From positions 18,012 to 82,011 of the forward strand of contig NZ_MECK01000024.1 in NCBI RefSeq assembly GCF_014596465.1: a stretch of 64,000 nt of DNA, written 5' to 3'. Origin of the DNA: Streptomyces sp. CBMA123 (GTDB lineage: Bacteria; Actinomycetota; Actinomycetes; Streptomycetales; Streptomycetaceae). Every line of letters starts with the position of its first letter. Positions within the stretch are counted from its first letter, which is position 1. The notes under the pieces are model-generated. The model was not told where the DNA came from and did not search any database. It saw nothing but the letters and a program-made list of their open reading frames with translations. This document shows, piece by piece, positions 8,154-17,178 of the stretch. A program made the translations under genes and the position numbers.

Positions 8154-9056
8154 CTACCACTCCTCCAACTCCGCGGCCTCCTGCCGGATCAGGTTGCGCA
8201 GCGTCGCCAGCGGGGGCCGCCGGTCGTCCGTGCGCCACTGCATCTCCAGCGGCAGGGTGGCCCGCCCCTCCAGCCGTACGGTGGCCACGTCCTCGGTGAG
8301 GTGGCCGGTCATCGAACCTGGCACCAGGGAAAAGGCGCGGTTGCGGGCGAGCAGGTAGAGCCGGGAGCCGACGATCCGCGGCGGGCTGACCAGTACCGGC
8401 GGGTCGACGCCGTGCTCCGCGCACAGGCCGAGCACGTGGTCGTAGTACCGGGGGTGCTGCTCGCGCGGCCACAACAGCAGTGGCAGGTCGCGCAGTTCGG
8501 CCAGTCGCAGGCTCGCCCGGCCGGTCAGCGGGTGGTCCCGGCCGAGGGCGACCCGGACCGGCTCGTCGGCGATCCGCTCCAGCCGGTAGCCGGGGACGTC
8601 CTCCAGGAAGCGGCCGAGGCCGATGTCGGCGAGTTCGCCGGCCAGGGTGGTGGAGACCTGCCCGGTGTCGACGGCGAGTTCGGCGGTGTCGAGCGCGGGC
8701 AGCTCCTGCTCGGCCCGGCTGACCACGGCGGGCAGCAGCCGGTTGACCACGCTCGGCGAGGCGACGATCCGGGCCGTCCCGAGCCGGGACTCCTCGTGCA
8801 GCCGGACCCGCGTCAGCATGGCCCCCGCCTGTTCGAGCAGCCGCGCGCTCTCGGCCGCCATCACCTCGCCCGCCTCGGTCAGCGCGACCGAGCGGCGGCT
8901 GCGGTCGAACAGCTCGACGCCGACGGTCCGCTCCAATCGGGCGACCTCCTGGCTGACCGTCGGCTGCGAGATGTGCAGGCGCTCGGCGGCCCGGCCGAAG
9001 TGCAGCGTCTCGGCGACGGTCAGGAAGACCTCCAGCTGTCGCAAGGTGAAGCCCAT
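8154..9056 (-). CDS. LysR-family transcriptional regulator
   Basis: A 300-residue LysR protein. The N-terminal winged helix-turn-helix (FTLRQLEVFLTVAETLHFGRAAERLHISQPTVSQEV, residues 2-40) is followed by a linker helix and a periplasmic-binding-type effector domain (about 90-295). It is divergent from psuG, the standard LysR arrangement, and probably controls pseudouridine catabolism or a related pathway; the inducer is unknown. The second ATG (9056) is preferred because a TAGGAT -10 box ends seven nt before it, giving a leaderless message. The ATG at 9065 would lie inside that -10 box. Confidence 0.92.
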   Translation of the reverse strand: MGFTLRQLEVFLTVAETLHFGRAAERLHISQPTVSQEVARLERTVGVELFDRSRRSVALTEAGEVMAAESARLLEQAGAMLTRVRLHEESRLGTARIVASPSVVNRLLPAVVSRAEQELPALDTAELAVDTGQVSTTLAGELADIGLGRFLEDVPGYRLERIADEPVRVALGRDHPLTGRASLRLAELRDLPLLLWPREQHPRYYDHVLGLCAEHGVDPPVLVSPPRIVGSRLYLLARNRAFSLVPGSMTGHLTEDVATVRLEGRATLPLEMQWRTDDRRPPLATLRNLIRQEAAELEEW

Positions 9057-9063
9057 GCGGATC

Positions 9064-9097
9064 ATCCTAGTGCGAACTGATAGGTGATCAGCTATCA
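9064..9097. promoter_or_regulatory. LysR operator and divergent promoter
   Basis: TGATAGGTGATCAGCTATCA (9078-9097) is a near-perfect palindrome with the T-N11-A character of LysR boxes. The TAGGAT -10 box of the LysR gene (9064-9069, minus strand) is close by, so the operator covers its -35 region, consistent with autorepression. Confidence 0.65.
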
Positions 9098-9194
9098 GAA
9101 ACCCCAGGACTCATTCTGGTTTCCGATCCGAACCGTCCCTACGCTGATCGTCGCGTTGCCCCGTCGCAGTGGCATCTCACAGGAAGCTCCCACC

Positions 9195-10178
9195 ATGACC
9201 GGACTGCCCGTCAGCACCCCCGCCAGCACCCCTGCCGGCGCCCCCGCCATCCGGATCTCCGAGGAGGTCGCGCAGGCCGTCGCCGACGGCCGTCCCGTGG
9301 TCGCCCTGGAATCGACGATCTTCACCCACGGCCTGCCGCGACCGCGCAACCTCACCGTCGCGCTGGAAGCCGAGGAGCGGCTGCGCGGGGCCGGCGTCGT
9401 CCCGGCGACCATCGGCGTGCACGCGGGCGTCCCCACGGTCGGTCTGAGCACCGAGCAGATCACCGAACTCGCCGCCGCCGACGGCCTGGACAAGGTCAGC
9501 CTGCGCGACCTGCCGGTGGTCGCCGCGCTCGGCCGGCACGGCGGCACCACCGTCGCCGCCACCGCCTTCCTCGCCCACCGCGCGGGCGTGCGGGTGTTCT
9601 CCACCGGCGGCCTCGGCGGCGTCCACTTCGGCGCCTCCGAGAGCTTCGACGAGTCCGCCGACCTGACCACCCTGGCCGCCACCCCGGTCACCGTGATCAG
9701 CGCCGGCGTGAAGTCCATCCTCGACATCCGGGCCACCCTGGAGCGCTTCGAGACCCTCAACATCCCGGTCATCGGCTACCGCACCACCAAGTATCCCGGC
9801 TTCTACGTCACCGACTCCGGCCACGAGATCAACTTCGCCGTGCAGTCGCCCGAGGAGGCCGCCGGGATCATCGACGCCCGCGACCGACTCGACCTGCCGC
9901 AGGCCGTCCTGATCGCCAACCCGGTCGACCCGGCCAAGCAGCTGCCGCCGGAGGAACTGGACGGCATCCTGGCCCGCGCCTGGGCCGAGGCCGAACGCCG
10001 GGGCATCACCGGCAACGCCTCCACCCCCTTCCTGCTCGACCACATCCAGCGCGACACCGACGGCCGCAGCCTGGAGGTCAACGTCGAGGTCTACCGCGGC
10101 AACGTGCGCCTCGGCGGCGAGATCGCCACCGCCCTGGCCGCCCGGGCCGGTGGGTCCGCCGCCTCCACCGGGGCCTGA
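9195..10178 (+). CDS. psuG: Pseudouridine-5'-phosphate glycosidase
   Basis: A 327-residue enzyme that splits pseudouridine 5'-phosphate into uracil and ribose 5-phosphate. The family hallmark ALESTIFTHGLPRPRN is present with Glu39, and the Schiff-base lysine is probably Lys199 in YRTTKYPGF. The STGGLGGVHFGA block is also diagnostic. AGGAAG precedes the ATG at 9195; the longer frame from 9084 includes the LysR operator and is rejected. The kinase gene follows after three nt, so the two form an operon for salvage or breakdown of pseudouridine from RNA turnover. Confidence 0.95.
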   Translation: MTGLPVSTPASTPAGAPAIRISEEVAQAVADGRPVVALESTIFTHGLPRPRNLTVALEAEERLRGAGVVPATIGVHAGVPTVGLSTEQITELAAADGLDKVSLRDLPVVAALGRHGGTTVAATAFLAHRAGVRVFSTGGLGGVHFGASESFDESADLTTLAATPVTVISAGVKSILDIRATLERFETLNIPVIGYRTTKYPGFYVTDSGHEINFAVQSPEEAAGIIDARDRLDLPQAVLIANPVDPAKQLPPEELDGILARAWAEAERRGITGNASTPFLLDHIQRDTDGRSLEVNVEVYRGNVRLGGEIATALAARAGGSAASTGA

Positions 10179-10181
10179 CCC

Positions 10182-11060
10182 GTGCTCGGGGTGCTCGGCG
10201 ACCTCGTCGAGGACATCGTGGTCTGGGTCGACGGCCCGCTGCGCCACGGCACCGACTCCGGCGCCCAGGTCTTCCGCCGGCGCGGCGGCAGCGCGGCCAA
10301 CGTCGCCTGCTTCGCCGCCGGGCAGTACCCGGCCCGCTTCCTCGGCTGCGTCGGAGCGGACCCGGTCGGGGACGGCGTGGTCGCCGAACTCGGCGGCCAC
10401 GGCGTGGACGTACGGGTGCAGCGGCACGGCCAGACCGGCAGCATCGTCGTGCTGATCGACCGGGACGGCGAGCGGACCATGCTGCCCGACCGCGGCGCTG
10501 CCAAGCTGCTGGAACGCGTCCCGGACGACTGGCTGACCGGCCTGACCCACCTGCACGTGCCCGCCTACTCCTTCGACGGCGAGCCGGTCGGCCGGACGGC
10601 GCTCGACGCACTCGCCCGGGTCCGGCGAGCGGGCGGCACCACCTCGGTGGACGCCTCCTCCACCGGGATGCTGGAACAGTTCGGGCGGGAGCGCTTCCTC
10701 GGCCTGCTGGCCGAGCTGGCACCGACCTTCGTGTTCGCCAACCGCTCCGAGTCCGCCTTCCTCGGGCTGCTGGTGGACGGCCTGCCGGGGCCGGAGCGCG
10801 CCCGGCTGGCGGCCACCACGGTGGTCACCAAGTCGGGGGCCGAGGCGACCACCGTCGACGTGCCGGGCGAGGGGCTGTTCACCGTGCCGGTGCCGCCGGT
10901 CGCGGAGGTGCGCGACCTCACCGGGGCCGGCGACGCCTTCGCGGCGGGCTTCCTGGCCGGCTTCCTGGACTCCGGGGACCTCCGCCTGGCGGCCGGGCTC
11001 GGGCACCGCAGCGCGGCCCGGGTGCTGGCCACGCCGGGGGCTTCGCTGGGGGAGGGGTAG
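10182..11060 (+). CDS. psuK: PfkB-family kinase, probable pseudouridine kinase
   Basis: A 292-residue PfkB/ribokinase-family sugar or nucleoside kinase. The N-terminal GG motif (RRRGGSAANVACFAA) and the C-terminal DLTGAGDAFAAGF with catalytic Asp251 are both intact. It starts with GTG three nt after the psuG stop. Position directly behind psuG makes pseudouridine 5-phosphorylation the likely job, giving the substrate of PsuG. A ribokinase-like activity on another sugar cannot be excluded from sequence alone. Confidence 0.88.
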   Translation: MLGVLGDLVEDIVVWVDGPLRHGTDSGAQVFRRRGGSAANVACFAAGQYPARFLGCVGADPVGDGVVAELGGHGVDVRVQRHGQTGSIVVLIDRDGERTMLPDRGAAKLLERVPDDWLTGLTHLHVPAYSFDGEPVGRTALDALARVRRAGGTTSVDASSTGMLEQFGRERFLGLLAELAPTFVFANRSESAFLGLLVDGLPGPERARLAATTVVTKSGAEATTVDVPGEGLFTVPVPPVAEVRDLTGAGDAFAAGFLAGFLDSGDLRLAAGLGHRSAARVLATPGASLGEG

Positions 11061-11070
11061 GGCAGCTGCA

Positions 11071-11115
11071 GCAACCACGGCCGTAGCAACCACGGCCGTA
11101 GCAACCACGGCCGTA
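11071..11115 (+). repeat. 15-bp tandem repeat, three copies
   Basis: GCAACCACGGCCGTA occurs three times head to tail between the convergent psuK and polX genes. Confidence 0.9.
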
Positions 11116-11126
11116 GCGACGGCGGA

Positions 11127-12923
11127 CTACTTCCGCAGTGCGTCCTTGCGGAGGAAGTGCTTCAGCCGCTGCCACGTCCACGCGTTGATCACGTCCTCGG
11201 CGGTGAGCCAGCCGCGCTGCGCCGTACCGATGCCGAAGCGCGGGTAGGCGAGGTGGCCGGTGGCGTGGGCGTCGCTGTCGATCGCGAAGCGCACCCCGTG
11301 CCGCTTGGCCCGCAGGACGTCCTCGTCGCGCAGGTCGAGCCGCTGCGGGGAACTGTTGATCTCGATCGCGGTGCCGGTGCGCGCGGCGGCGGCGAACACC
11401 GCGTCCAGGTCGACGTCGATCGGTCCGCGCCGACCGATCCGGCGGGTGGTGAGGTGGCCGATGACATGGACGTACGGGTTCTCGCAGGCGCGGATCAACC
11501 GGCGGGTCTGGGCGGCGCGGTCGAGGGTGAAGTGCGAGTGCACGGAGGCCACGCAGACGTCGAAGCCGGCCAGGAACCCGGGCGGCCAGTCCACGCCGCC
11601 GTCCGGGCCGATGTTCAGCTCGGTGCCGTGCAGCAGGCGCAACTTCCTGTGGCGGTCGGCGAGCCGGCGCAGCTCCTCGCGCTGGGCGAGCATCTTCTCG
11701 TCGGTCATCCGCTGCATCACCAGGTCCGGCGCGTGGTCGGTGACGGCGTAGTAGGAGTAGCCGCGGGCCGCCGCCGTGTCGACCATCTCGGTGAGGGTGG
11801 CCAGGCCGTCGGTCAGGTCGGTGTGGGTGTGGAGGTCGCCGCGCAGGTCCGACTCCTGGATCAGGTCCGGGAGTTCACCGTCCAGCGCGGCCTCGATCTC
11901 CCCCCGGTCCTCGCGCAGCGTCGGCGGGATCCAGGGCAGGCCGAGCGCCGCGTACACCTCCTCCTCGGTGGCGGACACCACCTTGGCGCCCTCCGCCGCC
12001 TTGCCCTTTCCATCCCCCACGTCCTTCGAGCCTTTCGCGCCGCCCTTCCCGGTGTCGCCGCCGACCTCGAACAGCCCGTACTCGGAGAGCTTGAGCCCGG
12101 CCCGGACCGCCATCGTGCGCAGCTTGATGTTGTGCGCCTTCGACCCGGTGAAGTAGACCAGCGCGGCGCCCCAGTCCTCCTCGGGGACGACCCGCAGGTC
12201 CACCTGGATGCCCTGGGCGGTGCGGACCGAGGTCTTGGTCGGCCCGCTGCCGATCACCTCGGCCACGTACGGGAGTCCGGTGAGCGCGGCCATCAGCGGA
12301 GCGGAGTCGGCGGCGGTCGCCAGCACGTCGATGTCGCCCACCGTCTCGCGCATCCGGCGCAGCGAACCCGCGTACGCGCAGCGGGTGCAGCCGGGGACGG
12401 CGGAGAGCGCCGCGACCAGTTGCTCGGCCAGCTCGGTGGCGGCGTCGAGGAGGGTCCGGCCGCCGGACTGCCGCATCAGCTCGATGCCGTGCAGGATCTT
12501 CTCCCCGCTGCGCTCGCCGAATCCGGCCACACCGGACAGCTTGTCGGCGCGGATCGCACCGGCGAGTTCGTCCACCGAGGCGATGCCGAGGTCGCGGTAG
12601 AGGGCGAGGGCGCGCTTGGGGCCGACGCTGGGGACGGCCATCATCTCCCGTACACCGGACGGGATCTCGGCGCGCAGGGCCTCCAGCGCCGGGATCTCTC
12701 CGGTGGCGAGGTACTCGGCGATCTTCTCGGCCGTGGACTTGCCGACACCGGGGATCTGCTGCAGTCCCTTGACGTCCAGACCGGCCACGTCCTCGGGATG
12801 GCCGCCGACGGCTCGGGCGGCCTTCTCGTAGGCGCGGGCCCGGAAGGCGTCCCCGCCGGTGATGTTGATCAGGTCGGCGTACTCCTGGAGCAGTTCCCTG
12901 ACCTGGTCGTTGAGCCGGGGCAT
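11127..12923 (-). CDS. polX: DNA polymerase/3'-5' exonuclease PolX
   Basis: A 598-residue family X DNA polymerase for base-excision and gap repair. Helix-hairpin-helix regions occupy about 1-150 (IPGVGKSTAEKIAEYL, VPSVGPKRALALYRD). The polymerase palm has GSLRRMRETVGDIDVL (residues 186-201, metal-binding Asp pair) and further Asp in QVDLRVV. The C-terminal PHP nuclease domain begins DLHTHTDLTDG (363-373) and ends IDSDAHATGHL. A Lys/Gly-rich insert (about 289-315) separates the two. TAGACT lies six nt before the ATG, so the message is probably leaderless. Confidence 0.95.
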   Translation of the reverse strand: MPRLNDQVRELLQEYADLINITGGDAFRARAYEKAARAVGGHPEDVAGLDVKGLQQIPGVGKSTAEKIAEYLATGEIPALEALRAEIPSGVREMMAVPSVGPKRALALYRDLGIASVDELAGAIRADKLSGVAGFGERSGEKILHGIELMRQSGGRTLLDAATELAEQLVAALSAVPGCTRCAYAGSLRRMRETVGDIDVLATAADSAPLMAALTGLPYVAEVIGSGPTKTSVRTAQGIQVDLRVVPEEDWGAALVYFTGSKAHNIKLRTMAVRAGLKLSEYGLFEVGGDTGKGGAKGSKDVGDGKGKAAEGAKVVSATEEEVYAALGLPWIPPTLREDRGEIEAALDGELPDLIQESDLRGDLHTHTDLTDGLATLTEMVDTAAARGYSYYAVTDHAPDLVMQRMTDEKMLAQREELRRLADRHRKLRLLHGTELNIGPDGGVDWPPGFLAGFDVCVASVHSHFTLDRAAQTRRLIRACENPYVHVIGHLTTRRIGRRGPIDVDLDAVFAAAARTGTAIEINSSPQRLDLRDEDVLRAKRHGVRFAIDSDAHATGHLAYPRFGIGTAQRGWLTAEDVINAWTWQRLKHFLRKDALRK

Positions 12924-13056
12924 GGGGCAAGTCTAGGTTCGGAGCCCTCCGTTCGCCGCGCGGTGCGCACTCCGCCGGGCGGTGCGCACCCCGCCGGGCG
13001 GGGTGCCGTGCGGGCGCGGGGGGCTGTGCGGGGTTCGCGCGGGGTCTGCGCGGGGT

Positions 13057-13857
13057 CTAGTCGTAGGCGACCGCGAGCAGCAGGACGACGGTCAGGCCGC
13101 CGCCGGGGGTCGGCTCGACCGCGAGGCGTCCGCCCGCCGCCACCACCAGGCTGTGCAGCGCGGGGCCCACCGGTCCGGTGGCCCGGACGCCCGCCGGCAG
13201 CCATTCGCGGGCCTCGGGCGGCTCGTACGTCCCGCGGTCGGATATTCGTATCTCGACCCGCTCCCGGCCGCGACCGGTGGCGCCCTGTCCGGTGGCGCCC
13301 AGTCCGGGCGTGTCCGGCCAGATTGCGCCGTGTCCGGTCGTATCCGACCCGGTCGTGTCCCGTCCGGTCGCGGTCCAGGGCGCCGCCGGGCCGGGGCGGG
13401 TGACGTCAGCCCGGACCAGTACCCGGCCGCCCAGCGGGCTGCGCCGGATCGCGTGGTCGAGCAGCCCGGCTATCGCGGCCTCCAGCCGGCGGGCGTCGCC
13501 GGCCACCACCGGTAGCCCGGGCGCGAGCCTGACCGTGACGGCTGCGGCCCGGCCGCCACCGCGCACCACCCGGCGCACCACCTCGGTGACCTGGACGTGC
13601 CGTGCCTGCGGCTCGCACCCGGCCTGCCGGTCGGTCCAGCTCAGCCGGTCGAGCTCCGTCCGGGAGAGTGGTCTGGGGCCGGCCATCGCCGTCGGCGGGA
13701 ACGGCCCGAGGCCGTCCGGAGCGCCCCCGTCGCCCTTGCGTTCGGCGCCACCCGCGCCACCCGCGCCACCCGCGCCACCCACGCCACCCGTGCCACCGAG
13801 CGCACCGAGCGCCCGGGCCCCCGAAGCGACGTAGCCCCAGAGCTTCCCGCGTGCCAT
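13057..13857 (-). CDS. Orphan histidine-kinase-type ATPase domain protein
   Basis: A 266-residue protein whose C-terminal two-thirds resembles a HATPase_c domain: an N-box-like DARRLEAAIAGLLDHAIRR, a G1-like ISDRGTYEPPEA and a final GGRLAVEPTPGGGLTVVLLL. No sensor, membrane helix or complete dimerisation domain is seen. The N-terminal part has a Gly/Ala run encoded by 9-bp repeats (13747-13790), and a second low-complexity TTGSDTTGHG segment interrupts the ATPase fold. It may be an anti-sigma-like or degenerate kinase. The ATG at 13857 follows GAGGGGCAGG; the frame further upstream is not coding. Confidence 0.6.
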   Translation of the reverse strand: MARGKLWGYVASGARALGALGGTGGVGGAGGAGGAGGAERKGDGGAPDGLGPFPPTAMAGPRPLSRTELDRLSWTDRQAGCEPQARHVQVTEVVRRVVRGGGRAAAVTVRLAPGLPVVAGDARRLEAAIAGLLDHAIRRSPLGGRVLVRADVTRPGPAAPWTATGRDTTGSDTTGHGAIWPDTPGLGATGQGATGRGRERVEIRISDRGTYEPPEAREWLPAGVRATGPVGPALHSLVVAAGGRLAVEPTPGGGLTVVLLLAVAYD

Positions 13858-14073
13858 CGCCCTGCCCCTCGTGCCTGACCGGCGGCCGTCATCGATTCCG
13901 CGGCCGACCGGGGCGGGCCGCTTCCCGGGCCCTGGTGCCAGCCTGCGCCTCCGCCGCCCGGGTGACAATCCGGCTCCGGGACGCGAAGCGGGGCGCGGCC
14001 CCCGCCGAGCGGCGGGTGGGCGGGTCCTCCGACCGGCGGGGCGAGGCCCGGTCCGGTGACCGCAGAGAAATCT

Positions 14074-14116
14074 TCGCAAAAAACCCTTTGCAAACAGTTC
14101 TTTGCGATTCTACGCT
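14074..14116 (+). promoter_or_regulatory. ArsR operator and leaderless promoter
   Basis: An AT-rich island holds TCGCAAA (14074-14080), the palindrome TTTGCAAA (14087-14094) and TTTGCGA (14101-14107). TTGCAA (14088-14093) and TACGCT (14111-14116) are 17 nt apart and make a promoter whose start point falls at or next to the ATG at 14124. The repeats overlap the -35 box, so autorepression is likely. Confidence 0.65.
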
Positions 14117-14123
14117 CCTGGTC

Positions 14124-14783
14124 ATGAGCGAAGACCGCGGCTGGAAGCACAGCGACGACCCGCACGTCGTCCTCACTGCCAAGGGCATGAGGGCCATGGC
14201 CCATCCCGTGCGGATGCAACTGGTCGAGCTGCTGCGCAAGCACGGCCCGTCCACCGCGACCAGGCTCGCCGAGCAGCTGGGGCTCAACTCCGGAGCCACC
14301 AGCTACCACCTGCGCCAGCTCGCCGCCGCGGGCTTCGTCGAGGAGGACACCGAGCGCGGCAACGCCCGGGAGCGGTGGTGGCGCTCGGCGCACCGGCTGA
14401 CGGTCTGGACGGGGGAGGACATGGCGGACGAGGAGCCCGGGGCGGGCGTCGGCTTCCTGCGCTCCGTGCTGGCCGGGCACACCCTGACCGCCCAGCGTGC
14501 GCTCGACGCCTTCGAGACGATGCCCGGGGAGTGGCGCAAGGCGGTCGACTTCAGCGACATGCTGCTCCAGCTCACGCCGGCCGAGGCCGTGCAGTTGACG
14601 GCCGAACTGTCCGTGGTGCTCCGGCGCTACCGCCGGGTCGGCGCCGAGGGGCCGGTGCCGGAGGGCAGCGAGCAGGTCTCCGTCGCGGTCCACGTGCTGC
14701 CTGATCCGCAGCGACAGCCCGAATCGCAGCGACAGCCCGAACCACAGGGGCAGCCCGAACCGGGGGAGGGGAGAGCCGAATGA
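14124..14783 (+). CDS. ArsR-type HTH regulator
   Basis: A 219-residue winged-helix protein. The DNA-binding domain (about 15-95) contains RAMAHPVRMQLVELLRKHGPS, ATRLAEQLGLNSGATSYHLRQL and VEEDTERGNARERWW, the pattern of ArsR/HTH_20 repressors that sit in front of MFS drug exporters. The tail has QRQPE-type repeats. The start ATG lies seven nt after TACGCT, giving a leaderless mRNA. Its stop overlaps the start of the next reading frame (ATGA), but that transporter gene is broken, so the repressor has lost its usual local target. Confidence 0.88.
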   Translation: MSEDRGWKHSDDPHVVLTAKGMRAMAHPVRMQLVELLRKHGPSTATRLAEQLGLNSGATSYHLRQLAAAGFVEEDTERGNARERWWRSAHRLTVWTGEDMADEEPGAGVGFLRSVLAGHTLTAQRALDAFETMPGEWRKAVDFSDMLLQLTPAEAVQLTAELSVVLRRYRRVGAEGPVPEGSEQVSVAVHVLPDPQRQPESQRQPEPQGQPEPGEGRAE

Positions 14784-15283
14784 CCGCCGGCACCGCCCAT
14801 CCGCCGGTGCGCAGCCTGAGGCCGCTGGCCGGGGTGCTCGCCGCCACGGCGATCCCCCGGACCGGGAGGTGGATCTCGGCCATCGCCTCGCCCTGGTTCG
14901 TCCTGGCCACCCCCGGCAGCGCCACTCTGACCGGGCTGGTCCCGCTGCTGCTCACGGTGACGGTCCTGGCCGGCGTCACCCACCTGCTCGGCGCCCGGTT
15001 CACGACCGTCCTGCTCCCGGTCTGGGCCCGGGAGTCCGGCCGGGGCCCGCGGGAGCCACGGTCGATGGGCAGGCCCGGGCAGCAGGGGGCGCGGTGGAGG
15101 CGGCGCGGTCGTAAGGGCCGGGCCCGTCGGGCGGGCCGGACGCCGGCGTTCACCGACGGTCGGTGGGCAGGTGTCCCGCCCAGTGGAGCAGCAGGAGGCT
15201 GGCCAGGGCAGCGAGGGCACACCAGGTGGAGACGAACGCGAGCCGCCAGAGCAGGGCGCAGAGGACCGCGCCCACTCCGGTGA
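14780..15283 (+). pseudogene. Remnant of an MFS transporter gene
   Basis: The frame overlaps the ArsR stop by four bases, as intact ArsR-MFS pairs do. Residues 11-53 (SLRPLAGVLAATAI..ISAIASPWFVLATPGSATLTGLV) match the first helix region of these transporters. The next residues (PLLLTVTVLAGVTHLLGARF..VLLPVWARESG) correspond to the seventh helix of the same family, so roughly 150-170 residues are missing. After about residue 90 the translation is Arg/Gly-rich and no longer coding, and it runs into the convergent DUF6629 gene. An internal deletion plus loss of the 3' half is the simplest reading. Confidence 0.75.
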
Positions 15284-15818
15284 GCAGACCGAGACGGCGG
15301 AGCAGGCGGTCGCCGCTGATCAGGAGGGAGCCGACCGTGGTGAGGAGGTAGCCGGTGAGCAGAAGGGCCGGGTACGGGATGCCGATGGCGTAGCCGAGGG
15401 TGTGGCCGTGCCGGGTGGCCGTCACCGGGTGAGCGGCGACGGCGACCGCGAGCGGCACCGCCACCGCTGCGCCCAGCAGCGCCAGCAGGGCGAGTACGCG
15501 GCGTCGGCCGGGGCCAGCGGGGTGCCCGGGTTCGTGGGCCGCGCACCAGACACCGACGGGGACCAGGACGGGCAGCAGCGGCAGGGCGATCACCGCCCAG
15601 GCGGTGCGGGTCGCCCCGGCGAGGGCCGACGGCAACTCACCGTCCGTGCCGAGCCAGACCAGCGCCTCGACGAGCTGGTGCACGCCCAGCACCAGCGGGA
15701 GCGCGGCGAGCGGTAGTCGCTGCGGTCTCCCGGAGCGCCGGGCGCGGACCAGGCACGCCACGCCGATGCCCGCGACCGCCGCGCCGGCCACGGCGTCCGC
15801 CTGGGCGCTCCAGCACAT
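15150..15818 (-). CDS. DUF6629-type membrane protein
   Basis: A 222-residue protein with about seven hydrophobic helices, starting MCWSAQADAVAGAAVAGIGV, which is the typical N-terminus of the DUF6629 family (family name from memory). HQLVEALVWLG in the second helix region is also characteristic. Function is unknown. It begins eight nt after the stop of the DMT transporter gene and is probably co-transcribed with it. Confidence 0.8.
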   Translation of the reverse strand: MCWSAQADAVAGAAVAGIGVACLVRARRSGRPQRLPLAALPLVLGVHQLVEALVWLGTDGELPSALAGATRTAWAVIALPLLPVLVPVGVWCAAHEPGHPAGPGRRRVLALLALLGAAVAVPLAVAVAAHPVTATRHGHTLGYAIGIPYPALLLTGYLLTTVGSLLISGDRLLRRLGLLTGVGAVLCALLWRLAFVSTWCALAALASLLLLHWAGHLPTDRR

Positions 15819-15826
15819 CGGTCCGC

Positions 15827-16912
15827 CTACCCGTGCTCACCGTTCATGTCGATGTCATCGCCACCGCCACCGCCACCGCCGTCGCCAGCGTCTCGGTGAG
15901 GGCTGCCACCGCCGTCGCCGTTGTTACCGTTACCGCCGTTGTTGCCGACACCGGCGCCGTCAGGGCCGACACCGGCATCGCCACGACGCGGCTCCCGGCC
16001 GCCGTCACCGTTGCCGGGCTGGTCGCTCGGTGGCACCCCGATGCTCTCCAGGGTGTCGCGGACGCTGCTGCCGGGCATCGCCGGATGTCGGCCGATCACG
16101 ATCACCCCGATCACGATCGCCACCAACCCGGCCGCCTGCCAGGCCAGCGCAGCCGGGGTGACCCGCAGTCGGTCGCCGAGGAAGCCGACCGCGCAGGCGA
16201 TCCCGGACAGCGGCTGGGCGGCGGTCAGCGCCGGCAGTGACATCCGCAGCGGCGCGGCCTCGAAGGCGCTCTGCACCAGCAGCAGTCCGACCACGCCCGC
16301 CACCACCACCGCGTACGGCTGCCAGGTCCGCAGCACCGCCATCAGCCCGTCGTGGTCGAGGCGCTGGGTGGTGGTGCGGGTGAGCGCGTCCTGCAGGCCG
16401 TAGAGGAGTCCGGCGGCGAGGGCCAGCAGGGTGGCCTCCTCGAACAGCGGCAGCCGGCGGGCGAGCGAGACCAGCAGCAGGGTCAGCCCGACCACCGTGC
16501 CGACCACCAGCCAGTGCCGCAGCTCCCCGGCGGGCGGACCGCCGCCAGTCGGCCGTCCGGCCACGATGAACGCCGTCACCCCGAGGCCCAGCAGCAGCAC
16601 CCCGGCCCAGCCGGAGCGGCCGAGGGTCTGACGGGTCAGCACCCGGGAGAGCGCCATGGCGAAGATCAGGTTGGTCGCCAGCAGCGGCTCGACCAGGGAC
16701 ACCTCGCCCTGGTTGAGCGCGAGCGCGGAGAGGAGCAGACCGCTGACCATGAACCCGGTGCCGAGCAGCCACTCGGGCATCCGCATCAGGTCCAGCAGCA
16801 GACGCCAGCGCAGCAAGTCGGCACGGGGGGCCCGTTGCGCCGCATGCTGCTGGAGGACGAAGCCGAGTCCCAGACAGCAGGCCGCGCTCAGAGCGAGGAG
16901 GAAGACCGCCAC
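15827..16912 (-). CDS. DMT-superfamily transporter
   Basis: A 361-residue protein with nine or ten transmembrane helices in the first 285 residues (for example LALSAACCLGLGFVLQQHAA and AAQPLSGIACAVGFLGD), resembling EamA/DMT-type permeases. The last 75 residues are a soluble Gly/Asn/Asp-rich tail (GNNGGNGNNGDGG). The start is GTG. It shares an operon with the DUF6629 protein. Substrate unknown. The 266 bp between its start and the DUF1876 gene shows no other gene. Confidence 0.8.
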   Translation of the reverse strand: MAVFLLALSAACCLGLGFVLQQHAAQRAPRADLLRWRLLLDLMRMPEWLLGTGFMVSGLLLSALALNQGEVSLVEPLLATNLIFAMALSRVLTRQTLGRSGWAGVLLLGLGVTAFIVAGRPTGGGPPAGELRHWLVVGTVVGLTLLLVSLARRLPLFEEATLLALAAGLLYGLQDALTRTTTQRLDHDGLMAVLRTWQPYAVVVAGVVGLLLVQSAFEAAPLRMSLPALTAAQPLSGIACAVGFLGDRLRVTPAALAWQAAGLVAIVIGVIVIGRHPAMPGSSVRDTLESIGVPPSDQPGNGDGGREPRRGDAGVGPDGAGVGNNGGNGNNGDGGGSPHRDAGDGGGGGGGDDIDMNGEHG

Positions 16913-17178
16913 GGAGGGACCACCAGGTTGTCGCTGCCCCGTGCCGCGCCGGCGGTTCCGGGGGAGGGTTCGGCGGTCGCGGCACGCTTCCGTCAGCGTA
17001 CCGCCGGGGCGGCGGCCGGACCGATCGGACGCGGCGGATCCGCACTGGTCGCCGCCGTCACCGCCGCGCTTGCCGCCACGGGTCGCGCGGGCGCACGCTG
17101 GTGTGAGTGGCCGCCACGGGCCCAGCGCCCGGGTCGGCCGGGACCGGCGTGATGGGGGCCGCCGCCAGGAGGTGTGGC

